Shown here one piece after another: positions 23,873 to 32,758 of a stretch of DNA of 64,000 bases (its first letter is position 1; each line of letters starts with the position of its first letter). The notes under the pieces were generated by a model that was not told the origin of the DNA, did not search any database, and saw only the letters and a list, made by a program, of their open reading frames with translations. The stretch is from contig DATGIL010000093.1 of assembly GCA_035295745.1 (NCBI GenBank), positions 16,596 through 80,595 on the forward strand, given 5' to 3'. The stretch comes from JAIQFL01 sp035295745 (GTDB taxonomy: Bacteria > Acidobacteriota > Terriglobia > Bryobacterales > Bryobacteraceae). The position numbers and the translations under genes were made by a program.

Positions 23873-26011
23873 ATGCTAATCGCCATGCACTTTACGCAGG
23901 GCCTCCTCATAGTGCTCACCGCCACATCCCTGACCGCGCTCCTCTGCGACGCGGCCGACCTGCCGCCCATTCCTCCCACCCCAAAGAAGCCCGTCACCGA
24001 CGATTACAACGGCGTGAAAGTCGTCGACGACTATCGATGGCTGGAGCCGCCGAACGATCCGGAAGTGCGCAAGTGGAGCAACAGCCAGAATGCGCGCACG
24101 CGGGCATACCTCGACCAGTTGCCGATGCGGAAGGAACTTGTGGCTCGCCTCACCGAGCTCCTGGGCACGCAGTCGGTACGCTTCGCGGGGCTGCAATCGC
24201 GTGGCGCAGTACTGTTCGCGCTGCAGTTCCAACCTCCCAAGCTGCAGCCGTTTCTGGTGACTCTATCGTCGCCGGATGACCCGGCTTCCGCGCATGTGGT
24301 GGTCGACCCCAATGCGATGGACCCGAGCGGATCGACCGCAATCGACTTCTACGAGCCGTCGCTCGACGGCAAACTGGTGGCTGTGTCGCTGTCGAAGGGT
24401 GGCAGCGAAGACGGGTCGGTGTCGGTCTTCGAAGTAGCCACCGGCAAGATGCTCGGCGAGGCCATCCCGCGCGTGAACGGGCCGACCGCCGGGGGAAGCG
24501 TGGCGTGGAACAGCGAAGGCAGCGGCTTCTGGTACACGCGTTATCCGCGCGAGGGCGAGCGCCCGGCCGCCGACATGAGCTTCTTCCAGCAGGTCTACTT
24601 TCACCACCTCGGCGCTCCCACAGCACAGGATGAATACGCACTGGGCAAGAACTTTCCGCGGATTGCCGAGATCGAGTTGCAGTCATCCGACGACGGGCGG
24701 TTCATTCTGGCGCGCATGGCCAACGGCGATGGCGGCGAGTACCTGCATTACATGAGAGGGCCGGAAGGCCGCTGGTACCAGGTGACGCGCCTGGCGGATC
24801 GCTGCTCCGAAGCGGCGTTTGGGCCCGACAATTCGCTTTACCTGCTCTCCCGTAAGGACGCGCCTTTGGGGCAGATACTCACGATCGCGGGTCCGAACTA
24901 TGCGCTCGATAAAGCGAAGGTGGTGGTAACGGCGGGCCGTTCCTCGGTCGATGGATTTGTGGCTGCGAACGGCGTGCTCTACGTGCGCTACATGGCCGGC
25001 GGACCTTCGAAGCTGCTGGCGAAGGAACCGGGAAGACCGGACAAAACGGTGGCGATCGGCGAGATCACCTCGGTGGGCGAGATGGTGCGTGTAAAGGGCA
25101 ATCACCTGCTATTCGAAAACCAGAGCTATACGGAGCCGGCGGCATGGTACAGCTACGATCCGGCGAGCGGAGCCGTGAAGAAGACGGCGCTCGCGACCAC
25201 GTCGCCCGCCACCTTCGGCGATGTCGAAGTGACGCGCCAGTTCGCGGTCTCCAAGGACAACACGCGCGTTCCCATGAACATCATCCGGCGCAAGGGGACG
25301 AAACTGGACGGCACGAACCCCACGCTGCTTTACGGGTATGGAGGGTACAACATCAGCCTCTCGCCCGATTTTGCGGCGCGGCGGCGCGTGTGGCTCGATC
25401 ATGGGGGCATCTGGGTAGTAGCGAACCTGCGCGGCGGTGGAGAGTTCGGCGAGAGCTGGCACGAGCAGGGCGCCTTGACGAAGAAGCAGAACGTATTTGA
25501 CGACTTCATCGCCTGTGCGGAGTACTTGATCAAGAACAAGTACACGAGTCCTGAGAAGCTGGCGATCGAAGGCGGCAGCAATGGCGGGCTGCTGATGGGA
25601 GCGGCGATGACGCAGCGGCCGGAGTTGTTTAGGGCGGTGGTCGCGCGGGTTGGCATCTACGACATGCTGCGCGTGGAGACGTTTCCCAATGGCGCGTTCA
25701 ATGTGACCGAGTTCGGCACCGTAAAGGAAGGCGAGCAGTTTCGTGCGCTCTACGGCTATTCGCCCTACCATCACGTCAAGGACGGAACGGACTATCCCGC
25801 AGTCCTATTTCTCACAGGCGATAATGACGGGCGCGTGGATCCTATGAACTCGCGCAAGATGACGGCGCGCCTGCAGGCGGCGACGCACTCGGGCCGTCCG
25901 ATCTTCCTGCGCACCAGTTCGGCATCGGGCCACGGCATCGGCACAGCGCTGAATGAGCGCATCGAACAGGAGGCGGATGTGTACGCATTCCTGTTCGATC
26001 AGTTGAAGTAA
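23873..26011 (+). CDS. Secreted prolyl oligopeptidase (S9A family)
   Basis: 712 residues. A signal peptide (about 1-27, ending LLCDAA) precedes the N-terminal seven-bladed propeller region that gates the active site (starting PPIPPTPKKPVTDDYNGVKV, DDYRWLEP) and a C-terminal alpha/beta-hydrolase domain. The catalytic triad is visible: S569 in EGGSNGGLLMG, D652 in NDGRVDP, H687 in SGHGIGT. The enzyme cleaves short peptides after proline, here probably in the periplasm. The length is typical. Either the ATG at 23873 or the one at 23885 is possible; both keep the signal. The downstream permease has its own promoter, so no operon is implied. Confidence 0.93.
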   Translation: MLIAMHFTQGLLIVLTATSLTALLCDAADLPPIPPTPKKPVTDDYNGVKVVDDYRWLEPPNDPEVRKWSNSQNARTRAYLDQLPMRKELVARLTELLGTQSVRFAGLQSRGAVLFALQFQPPKLQPFLVTLSSPDDPASAHVVVDPNAMDPSGSTAIDFYEPSLDGKLVAVSLSKGGSEDGSVSVFEVATGKMLGEAIPRVNGPTAGGSVAWNSEGSGFWYTRYPREGERPAADMSFFQQVYFHHLGAPTAQDEYALGKNFPRIAEIELQSSDDGRFILARMANGDGGEYLHYMRGPEGRWYQVTRLADRCSEAAFGPDNSLYLLSRKDAPLGQILTIAGPNYALDKAKVVVTAGRSSVDGFVAANGVLYVRYMAGGPSKLLAKEPGRPDKTVAIGEITSVGEMVRVKGNHLLFENQSYTEPAAWYSYDPASGAVKKTALATTSPATFGDVEVTRQFAVSKDNTRVPMNIIRRKGTKLDGTNPTLLYGYGGYNISLSPDFAARRRVWLDHGGIWVVANLRGGGEFGESWHEQGALTKKQNVFDDFIACAEYLIKNKYTSPEKLAIEGGSNGGLLMGAAMTQRPELFRAVVARVGIYDMLRVETFPNGAFNVTEFGTVKEGEQFRALYGYSPYHHVKDGTDYPAVLFLTGDNDGRVDPMNSRKMTARLQAATHSGRPIFLRTSSASGHGIGTALNERIEQEADVYAFLFDQLK

Positions 26012-26019
26012 TTTCCGGC

Positions 26020-26048
26020 TTGACAGGGCCAAACGGCCGGCGCATACT
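26020..26048 (+). promoter_or_regulatory. Sigma-70-type promoter for the orphan permease
   Basis: TTGACA (26020-26025) and CATACT (26043-26048) are 17 bp apart and 15 bp before the ATG at 26063. The predicted leader is only about 8 bases, so translation would use a very short leader. Confidence 0.6.
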
Positions 26049-26062
26049 CCTATCAAGAGTCT

Positions 26063-28642
26063 ATGGGAACTTGGCTGTCGCGCTTTCCGAAACGCCTTCG
26101 GGCCCTCATTCATCGGCATCAGCTCGACCAAGATTTGGCAGACGAGCTGAACTTTCATCGCGAGATGCTCGAGCAGGCGCACGGCCCTGCCACGGGCGCG
26201 CGCCGTTTTGGAAATCAGACACTGCTCACGGAGACCAGCCGCGATCTCCTCAGTTTCCGGTGGCTGGAAATGCTCTGGCGCGATCTTCGCTATGGCGCCC
26301 GCAGCTTGCGGCGCGCACCGGTAATGACGGGCGCGGCGATCTTATCCCTGGCATTGGGGATCGGCGCGGCCACCACCATCTACAGCCTCATCGACACGCT
26401 GCTACTGCACGCCATCAGCGCGCGCGATCCGCAACGCGTGGTGCGCTTCTCCGGACTCTCCTATCAGAATTCACGCGATATCGCGGCGATGCAGGTCTTC
26501 CAAGACCTGGCTTCCTACGATGTCTCATCGGTGAACTGGCATGCGGGCGAACGCACACAGGCGCTGTTCGCTCAACTGGTCGGCGCCAGTTTCTTCGACG
26601 CTCTCCAGGTAGCGCCCGTTGTCGGGCGGGTATTTCACGGCGACGAAGCCGAGCCCGCGCGGCAGCCACATGTAGCCGTGCTCACCTATCGCTTGTGGCA
26701 GCGGCAGTTCCATGGCGATCGCGATATCGCCGGCCGCACCATGCTGTTGAACGGAACTCCCTACACGGTGCTCGGCGTTTTGCCCCGCGATTACCGCTCG
26801 GTCATGGGCATGGGAATCTCCCCCGAAATTTACGTCCCGCTGGAGCCCGCCCTTTCGCCTTCGATGATGGATCGCAGCCGCGGGATGTATCGAACAGTCG
26901 CGCGCCTGCGCGAAGGCCGAACGCTTGAGCAGACGCGCGACGAGCTATACGCGGCGCTGGCTCATCTGCAGCAGATCTACCCGGAAGATAACCGGCGGAT
27001 CCTCGAGCGGCCGGCGGTGGAATCGATTACGGACACGGTATGGATGCGCGACATTCCGGAAGCACGCCCGGTTCTGACCTTTGCGTCTATCGCTGTCGGA
27101 GCTTCTCTGCTGGTGATGATGATCGCCTGCGCCAACGCCGGAGGTTTGCTGCTGGCCCGCACGGCGGCACGCGCTCGCGAGGTGGCGATCCGGCTCTCGA
27201 TTGGCGCCAGCCGGCGGCGTATTTTGCAGCAGATGATGATTGAATCGGCGCTGCTGGCGCTGGCGGGCATTGCCGGCTCCCTGGCGATTACGAGTGCGGC
27301 GGCGGCGCTACTACAGCAGATTCCTGTGCCGGTACCGGTGCCGATCGAGTTCGCTTTTGCACTGGATTGGCGGTTGCTGGCGGTGGCGTGCGCGCTCGGA
27401 CTCGCGGCCACATTACTTTGCGGCCTTCCCGCGGCGCTTCACGGCACACGGACAGCTCTCGCGACGGTGGTGAAGCTGGGTGCCGGCACCGGGTTCCGCC
27501 GGTTGCACCTGCGCAATCTGCTGGTGGCCGGACAATTCGCGGTCTCGGTCACACTGTTGGCAGCCTCGTTCCTCTTTGTGCGGAGCTTTGTGCATGTTCT
27601 GGCAGCCAATCCCGGGTTTGAAGTCGATCGGATCGTGTCGGTGAATCTGCAGCCGGCACGCGGACAGAGTTCGGGCGACTTGGGCCGGCGCCTTTTGGAA
27701 CAGATCCGGACCACTCCGGGAGTTGCCGCAGCGGCATGCGCCAGCTACCTACCGCTCAGTTTCGAAACCGGAGGTCAGCGGGTGCGGATCGCGCAGGGAA
27801 GCCCCAATTTCGAAGTTGGCGCGCAGTGGGTCGGTCCGGGGTATTTCGCCACGATGCAGATTCCAATGGTGGCTGGACGCGAGTTTGAGGATGCGGACCT
27901 GTCTGCTTCCGATCGCCATCCGATCATCGTCAACCAGGCGTTCGCCGACCGATATTTCGCCGGGAAGAACCCGGTTGGAATGCGCGTAATCCGTGCTAAC
28001 CCGCGGGCTCGGGAATATTCGATGGAGATCGTCGGCGTGGCGAGGAACACCAAGCTGCGCTCACTGGGCGAGGCGTTCCAGCCGCTCACCTTCCTCCCTG
28101 AGGAATCATTGCACTATGTGGTGCGCGCGGAAGGTCCGGCGAACACCATACTGGCGACACTTTCCCGAGTCGCTTCCGAAACCGATCCCACGGCCGGCAT
28201 TACGGTGAAGCCTCTTCGAGAGCATGTGGACGCCAGCACATGGCCGGTGCGGTTCGGGGCGGCGTCGATTGGAATGTTCGCGACGCTGGGATTGTTGCTC
28301 GCGGCGGTGGGACTTTACGGCAGCATGGCGTACGCCGTGGCTCACCGGAAGGTGGAGATCGGAGTGCGCATGGCGCTCGGCGCAGGTCGTGCGGAGGTGT
28401 TGCATCTGATCCTGCGCGACGGCCTGCGCATCGTGGCGGCCGGGAGCGCATTGGGGCTCGCCGGAGCACTACTGGCTACGCGATCCTTGGAGAGCCTGCT
28501 CGCGGATGGGCTGTCGCCGCGCGATCCGCTGGCGTTCGCCGGAGTAGTGGTGGTGCTGTCGCTCGCGGGGCTGACGGCATGCGTGCTGCCGGCGATGCGA
28601 GCGGTGCAAGTGGATCCCAACTGCGCGCTGCGGCATGAGTGA
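26063..28642 (+). CDS. FtsX/MacB-type permease, acidobacterial duplicated orphan permease
   Basis: 859 residues. A cytoplasmic N-terminus with the DELNFHREM motif typical of this group (about 27-36) leads to a first membrane helix (about 90-115), a MacB-like periplasmic domain, a three-helix FtsX bundle (about 340-480), then a second helix near 500-520, a second periplasmic domain and a second FtsX bundle at the C-terminus (GMFATLGLLLAAVGLYGSMA onward, ending VQVDPNCALRHE). The duplicated architecture without a neighbouring ATPase is the defining feature of these permeases, which are strongly amplified in Solibacter-like genomes. Substrate and energy source are not known. No ATP-binding gene is found in the window. 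Confidence 0.9.
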   Translation: MGTWLSRFPKRLRALIHRHQLDQDLADELNFHREMLEQAHGPATGARRFGNQTLLTETSRDLLSFRWLEMLWRDLRYGARSLRRAPVMTGAAILSLALGIGAATTIYSLIDTLLLHAISARDPQRVVRFSGLSYQNSRDIAAMQVFQDLASYDVSSVNWHAGERTQALFAQLVGASFFDALQVAPVVGRVFHGDEAEPARQPHVAVLTYRLWQRQFHGDRDIAGRTMLLNGTPYTVLGVLPRDYRSVMGMGISPEIYVPLEPALSPSMMDRSRGMYRTVARLREGRTLEQTRDELYAALAHLQQIYPEDNRRILERPAVESITDTVWMRDIPEARPVLTFASIAVGASLLVMMIACANAGGLLLARTAARAREVAIRLSIGASRRRILQQMMIESALLALAGIAGSLAITSAAAALLQQIPVPVPVPIEFAFALDWRLLAVACALGLAATLLCGLPAALHGTRTALATVVKLGAGTGFRRLHLRNLLVAGQFAVSVTLLAASFLFVRSFVHVLAANPGFEVDRIVSVNLQPARGQSSGDLGRRLLEQIRTTPGVAAAACASYLPLSFETGGQRVRIAQGSPNFEVGAQWVGPGYFATMQIPMVAGREFEDADLSASDRHPIIVNQAFADRYFAGKNPVGMRVIRANPRAREYSMEIVGVARNTKLRSLGEAFQPLTFLPEESLHYVVRAEGPANTILATLSRVASETDPTAGITVKPLREHVDASTWPVRFGAASIGMFATLGLLLAAVGLYGSMAYAVAHRKVEIGVRMALGAGRAEVLHLILRDGLRIVAAGSALGLAGALLATRSLESLLADGLSPRDPLAFAGVVVVLSLAGLTACVLPAMRAVQVDPNCALRHE

Positions 28643-28768
28643 CAGGCGGCGGTTCGGGCTGAACACCGAGGGTCCCTTTTCCTGGTCGCACCCGCTCACG
28701 TCGGGATGAGCCACGCCCACCACAGATTAGGCCGAGGTTTGTCACAATGGGTCGAGTCTTCCCGTAGC

Positions 28769-29776
28769 ATGAACAGCCGGCGTCAATTTGTGTGGGGTTC
28801 GCTCTGCTCCTGTCTTCCACCCTTCGCAGGCGGGCAATCCGCGCCTTCTGTTCCGGTCGACTCTGGCCGGGGGCGGCCAGCATCAGGAGGTTCGGTAGTG
28901 GAAACTGTGAGGCTGCTGGGAGTACCTCTCCGTTCAGGATCACTCTATCCGGGTAGTGAGAACGATGCGAAGGGTTATCGGGACGCAGGGTTGGTTGATG
29001 TCCTGCGTAGGGCGGGAAATCAAGTGGTTGACGACGGGGATCTGGAGATCCCGAGCTATCTGCCGCATCACTCCATCCCCCCGATCCGTAATTGGCCAGG
29101 CCCGCGAATCGTTTGGGACCTGGCGCGCTTACGCGTCGCACAATATCTTGAGCATGCCGACCACCTGCCAGTGCTTCTGGGCTGCGATTGCAGTATCGTC
29201 GTCGGAACCGCGCAAGCACTGAGCAACGCAGGCGACGTCCATGTCATCTACATCGACGGGGACTTCGACGATGCCCCGCCCGAGGCGACCACTACCCGGA
29301 GCGGTGCGGCACTGGCCGTTTGGCTTTTGACCAACGAATCGCCGTTTTGCTCCCGGCCGTTGACTCCTGAGAAAGTATCCGTAGTCGGCTGGACGAATGG
29401 GCCTTTCGCGGGCTCGACGAAGGTGGGGTCGATCTCCCTGAAAGAGATTCGCGAGCGGGGACGAGGCGAAGCTATACAAAGCCTGTTGCAACGCATTCCT
29501 CAAAGGACCAAAATTCTCGTTCATCTTGATATCGACGCGGTTCGCCAGAGCGACTTGCCTGCCGCCTATTTCCCTCACACAGAGGGTCTTTCGCTGGAGG
29601 AAGCGGGCGAGATGCTGGACACCGTCTTGACCGACGAGCGTGTTCGGCTCATAGAGATCAGCGAATACGCAGCCCTCCGCGATGCAGATGGCCAATCGGC
29701 AGTCAAAATTGCAGGTTTGCTGGCCCATGCTCTGGATCAACGGCGGGCGAGAAGGCTCCACGACAGCAAGCCGTAG
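28769..29776 (+). CDS. Arginase/ureohydrolase-fold protein with altered metal site, probable Tat export
   Basis: 335 residues. The N-terminus has a twin-arginine motif (SRRQFVWG) followed by a short hydrophobic stretch, suggesting Tat export. The arginase fold is recognisable, but the binuclear manganese site is changed: the GGDHS motif reads GCDCS (138-142, His to Cys141), and the DAHxD motif reads DGDFD (163-167, His to Asp165). The last pair, HLDIDAV (D254, D256), is intact. Two of six classical ligands are therefore different, so a different metal, altered chemistry or loss of activity is possible. Start chosen at 28769 for the Tat signal. No urea or polyamine genes are nearby. Confidence 0.75.
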   Translation: MNSRRQFVWGSLCSCLPPFAGGQSAPSVPVDSGRGRPASGGSVVETVRLLGVPLRSGSLYPGSENDAKGYRDAGLVDVLRRAGNQVVDDGDLEIPSYLPHHSIPPIRNWPGPRIVWDLARLRVAQYLEHADHLPVLLGCDCSIVVGTAQALSNAGDVHVIYIDGDFDDAPPEATTTRSGAALAVWLLTNESPFCSRPLTPEKVSVVGWTNGPFAGSTKVGSISLKEIRERGRGEAIQSLLQRIPQRTKILVHLDIDAVRQSDLPAAYFPHTEGLSLEEAGEMLDTVLTDERVRLIEISEYAALRDADGQSAVKIAGLLAHALDQRRARRLHDSKP

Positions 29777-29874
29777 CGCAGAAGAGGGTCGGTTAGGCGA
29801 ACATGCGCCCTAGGCAGTCGCAAGGACTAGGCACGCAGGCCTTCCCTTGGCGAGACCTCCACTTCGTTGCGCGC

Positions 29875-29885
29875 AAAAAAAAAAA
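29875..29885. repeat. A11 homopolymer tract
   Basis: Eleven consecutive A residues in otherwise GC-rich DNA, 37 bp upstream of the GTG I use for the next gene. If a longer N-terminus beginning at the TTG at 29847 were used, the tract would be inside the coding region, where slippage would change the frame. Confidence 0.8.
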
Positions 29886-29921
29886 TCGGCTGGGAGGCCA
29901 TGCTACGCTGTCCTGCAGAGC

Positions 29922-30455
29922 GTGGTTACGGGATCGCATGGGCGATATCAGTGGCTGGTGGATCGGCCGAACGGCATCGGACATCTGATCGAGCGCTGTC
30001 CCGAGGCTTTGCTGGATCGCTACCTGGTCGTTGCGTGTTTCGATAGCGCTCCTCTTCACCCCAATGCCGAAGAGAAGCAGGCTGGATGGTCCTTTGAGAG
30101 CGAGTTGGCCTATAGTCCCCGGCTCGAGTCTCTCAGACTACTTCCACACGAAAACTTCGATGAGTGGTATGTCTTCACCTCACCGGCCAGACTCTGCTCG
30201 TGCGAGGTTTTCACCAACTTCGGAGGGTTCACGCTTAGGAATCCAGAGGAATCCTTGGCCGCGTTGCATCCAACCTGGGACCGCGTCGGCGCGAAGGTGC
30301 TCGCCGATGAGCAAATGCGTCAACAGGAGCGGTTTTGGAACCAGTTGGAGTTGTTGGGCGCCGAATCATACATCGCCGACGGAGACAACTTCATCTTCGC
30401 CACGGCCAACGCCGGCCTGTTCGCTCGCGTAGCAATCGCGTTTCGATCAGTCTAG
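29922..30455 (+). CDS. Hypothetical cytoplasmic protein
   Basis: About 177 residues from the GTG at 29922 (VVTGSHGRYQWLVDRPNGIG). It has no signal peptide or membrane helix. Features include acidic and aromatic patches (NFDEWYVFTSP, ESYIADGDNFIFATANAG) and a conserved-looking EVFTNFGGFTL segment. I do not recognise a family. The pattern of a compact, soluble, mixed alpha/beta protein recalls immunity-type proteins, but there is no toxin partner here and this is only an impression. The start is uncertain: a TTG at 29847 also gives an open frame that runs through an A11 tract. Confidence 0.55.
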   Translation: MVTGSHGRYQWLVDRPNGIGHLIERCPEALLDRYLVVACFDSAPLHPNAEEKQAGWSFESELAYSPRLESLRLLPHENFDEWYVFTSPARLCSCEVFTNFGGFTLRNPEESLAALHPTWDRVGAKVLADEQMRQQERFWNQLELLGAESYIADGDNFIFATANAGLFARVAIAFRSV

Positions 30456-30485
30456 GAAAGCTTGGCCCACGAGCCGCCGACTACC

Positions 30486-31709
30486 TCACTGCGCCTCGCG
30501 TTTGATGAAGAGAGCGATGGCGGTGACCAGGAACGCGCCCGCCACCAGGTACACGACCGAAGCCAGCGCGATGGCGCCTCCCAGGCCGTAATCCTGCGCC
30601 AGAATGCCAATCGTGAGAGGGGCCGCGGCACCGCCGCCCAGCCAGCCGACCGAATTCATCAGACCCGCAGCGCTCCCGCGAGTCTCGGGCGGCACGACAT
30701 CGTAGACGGACGCGAAGATATTGGCGTCGTAGAGACCCTTGGCGAATCCCCAGCAGGTGAGCGCCACGATAAGCCAGCCGATCGACTTGGTCATCCCGCA
30801 GAGGAGTACAAAGGGCGCTCCCGCAAACACGCCAATCGCTTGCACCCAGAGCCGGCCGCCGGGTGTGCGCCGGCGCCACGTGTCGGCCAGCCAGCCTCCC
30901 AATGGTGCGCCTACCATGCTCGCCAATTGAGCGAAGATCGTCGCGGCAAGGCCGGCCATGGCGAGATTGAGCTGGAAGCGGTCATGCAGGAACTTAGGCA
31001 TCCATGAGAGCAGCACCACCGCGACGAAATTGGCACAAAGGAACGCTGCGAGCAAGCAGAGCACGGTGGGCTTGCGCAACAGAAGACGGAATTCGTGGAT
31101 CGCCGCGGGAGGCGGTTCCTGCGTGGCGACAGCGGTCGGCTCCCGAAGGAAGCGATGGATGACAATCCCAAGCAGGATCCCTGCGCCGCCGAACACGACG
31201 AACGACCATCGCCAGCCGTACTGCTGTGCGATCAAGCCAGCAAAGAAGCCGCCAGCCACGGTCCCGATGTAGACGCTCGTCTGGTGCAGGCCCATGGCGC
31301 GAGAGCGGGTCTCACGGCCGTGATAGCCGCTAATCGCCGACATGGAGGCCGGGAAGTAGAACGTTTCGCCGAGCCCCTCAGCCGCGCGGAAGGCCAGCAG
31401 TTGGGGGAAGGTGCGCGACAACGCTGTGGTCACACAGATGATGCTCCACACATAGAGCCCGCCCAGGATTGCCGAAACCCGGCGGACGCGGTCGACGATG
31501 GCGCCCGCGACCATACCGAAGATGCCATACGTGATGGCGAAGGACGAGCCCAGCAGGCCCAATTGCACCGAATTGAGGTGCAGTTCCTTCTCCAGAAGCG
31601 GAAAGACCGCGAAGACCGCCTGCCGGTCGGCATAATTGAAGAAGGAGATGCCCCACAGCATTCCAACGACAGCCCACTTGTAACGCCCGGACGCGGCGAG
31701 GTCGCCCAT
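30486..31709 (-). CDS. MFS transporter
   Basis: 407 residues with 12 predicted membrane helices in two six-helix bundles joined by a cytoplasmic loop (about 195-220). Visible marks of the superfamily are the motif-A-like loop between helices 2 and 3 (GAIVDRVRRVS) and its echo in the second half (GGWLADTWRRRTPGG), and NYADRQAVFAVFP in helix 1, typical of the anion/sugar-acid-type porters. The substrate cannot be assigned; a sugar acid would fit the hydrolase locus downstream but is only inference. It is the second gene of a MarR-MFS operon, 2 bp after the regulator. Confidence 0.88.
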   Translation of the reverse strand: MGDLAASGRYKWAVVGMLWGISFFNYADRQAVFAVFPLLEKELHLNSVQLGLLGSSFAITYGIFGMVAGAIVDRVRRVSAILGGLYVWSIICVTTALSRTFPQLLAFRAAEGLGETFYFPASMSAISGYHGRETRSRAMGLHQTSVYIGTVAGGFFAGLIAQQYGWRWSFVVFGGAGILLGIVIHRFLREPTAVATQEPPPAAIHEFRLLLRKPTVLCLLAAFLCANFVAVVLLSWMPKFLHDRFQLNLAMAGLAATIFAQLASMVGAPLGGWLADTWRRRTPGGRLWVQAIGVFAGAPFVLLCGMTKSIGWLIVALTCWGFAKGLYDANIFASVYDVVPPETRGSAAGLMNSVGWLGGGAAAPLTIGILAQDYGLGGAIALASVVYLVAGAFLVTAIALFIKREAQ

Positions 31710-31711
31710 CC

Positions 31712-32149
31712 CTATCTTTCTATCATTGACTGTGCTGCCAGACCCAGTTTTTTAAGTAGGGCAATGGCCTCCGCTCGCTCTGCGGGAGAAAGTCCGGATG
31801 TGGCGGCTTCCATGGCGGCTTCGTGATCGGCGAATGCCTGTGAGATGAGGTCGTGGCCAGACGCGGTGAGGAAGACCACTCGAGCACGGCGGTCGGCAGG
31901 GTCGTTACGGCGTTCCACGAGCCCTTTATTCTCCAGGCGATCGACCGCCGCGGTGATGGAGCCGCTCGTGAGCCTGATGAGTGAACCGATAGTGTTTACG
32001 GGCAGTGGGCCCTTGTGCAGCAAAGCCTCCAACGCACCGAAATCGGAGAGACACAGGCCAAGCGATTGGATGTGCCGTTCGGCGTGCTCGCGAACGGAAT
32101 CATAGGCCTTCGAGAGGACTAACCAGAGGTGAATGCCGCTAGCCTTCAC
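31712..32149 (-). CDS. MarR-family transcriptional regulator
   Basis: 145 residues with the winged helix-turn-helix of MarR proteins: NTIGSLIRLTSGSITAAVDRL (recognition helix), wing DPADRRARVVFLTASGHDL, and flanking dimerisation helices. It likely represses its own operon with the downstream MFS transporter in response to a small (often phenolic) ligand. A pair of TATCTTAA repeats lies 6 bp upstream of its start. Intact and of normal length. Confidence 0.92.
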   Translation of the reverse strand: MKASGIHLWLVLSKAYDSVREHAERHIQSLGLCLSDFGALEALLHKGPLPVNTIGSLIRLTSGSITAAVDRLENKGLVERRNDPADRRARVVFLTASGHDLISQAFADHEAAMEAATSGLSPAERAEAIALLKKLGLAAQSMIER

Positions 32150-32155
32150 TGGCTA

Positions 32156-32178
32156 TATCTTAACATCAACTATCTTAA
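32156..32178 (-). promoter_or_regulatory. Direct repeats in the MarR promoter region
   Basis: TATCTTAA occurs at 32156-32163 and again at 32171-32178, 15 bp apart start to start, immediately before the MarR start codon (32149 on the minus strand). The spacing and AT-rich core suit a MarR operator, with the second half-site read as part of an imperfect dyad (CTTAAG at 32174-32179). Confidence 0.5.
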
Positions 32179-32305
32179 GGTCGAGAGACATTCCCCTCCC
32201 CGCAGGCAATACCAGTACTTTAGTTTGATGTTTGTGCCTTCACTGACACCCCAAAAAAGGGGGCTCAATTTCGGGCATTTTCGGTTAAAGTTATGCTAGA
32301 TCAAA

Positions 32306-32755
32306 ATGCGTAAGCCTACGAGCTGGCCACCCAGTACCGGGAGTCGGCGTTCCCTGGATTTGGCTCGTGTTTTGCTGGTACACGGCGAATTAGCGCCGCG
32401 TCTGGCGTTGCAAACGATTCTCCAGGCGGGCGGCTATTCGGTGGACGTCGCCGCGACTCCCGCAGAAGCAATCGCCAAACTGGATGAAGGAGAATACGAT
32501 CTGGTGTTGAGCGACGCGGAATTCGGCTCTCGCCCCGCAGGCCGGAATCTCCTCGCCTATGCGCGGGTGAAACACTATAGACCCGCGACCGCGCTGGTGA
32601 CTTCATACGAACCGAAGCTGAAATATCGAACCGTCAGCCGGCGACATCAAATCTCCGTCGGCACGGAGAACCTTGCGAACCTGCTCAGCGGTGTTGCCGA
32701 ATTAATTGGCGTGCGGGCATCGCGACGGTACCGTCCGCTGCCGGCAGCGTTTTAA
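32306..32755 (+). CDS. Stand-alone degenerate receiver-domain protein
   Basis: 149 residues. A receiver-like fold spans about residues 20-135: VLLVHGELAPRLALQTILQAGG, phospho-acceptor-like D in YDLVLSDAEFG, and ALVTSYEP with the switch Thr. The N-terminal acidic pair is lost (HGE in place of DDE), and the C-terminal Lys is not in its normal setting (SVGTENL). It probably lost normal phosphorylation and may act as a phosphorylation-independent receiver. There is no output domain and no adjacent kinase. It is convergent with the NlpC/P60-like gene; 3 bp separate the stops. Confidence 0.7.
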   Translation: MRKPTSWPPSTGSRRSLDLARVLLVHGELAPRLALQTILQAGGYSVDVAATPAEAIAKLDEGEYDLVLSDAEFGSRPAGRNLLAYARVKHYRPATALVTSYEPKLKYRTVSRRHQISVGTENLANLLSGVAELIGVRASRRYRPLPAAF

Positions 32756-32758
32756 AGG

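Noticed and set aside
32249..32263. CCCC-A6-GGGG hairpin before the stand-alone receiver gene, considered as a terminator
   Set aside because: Four-base stem and no following T run; too weak to support.
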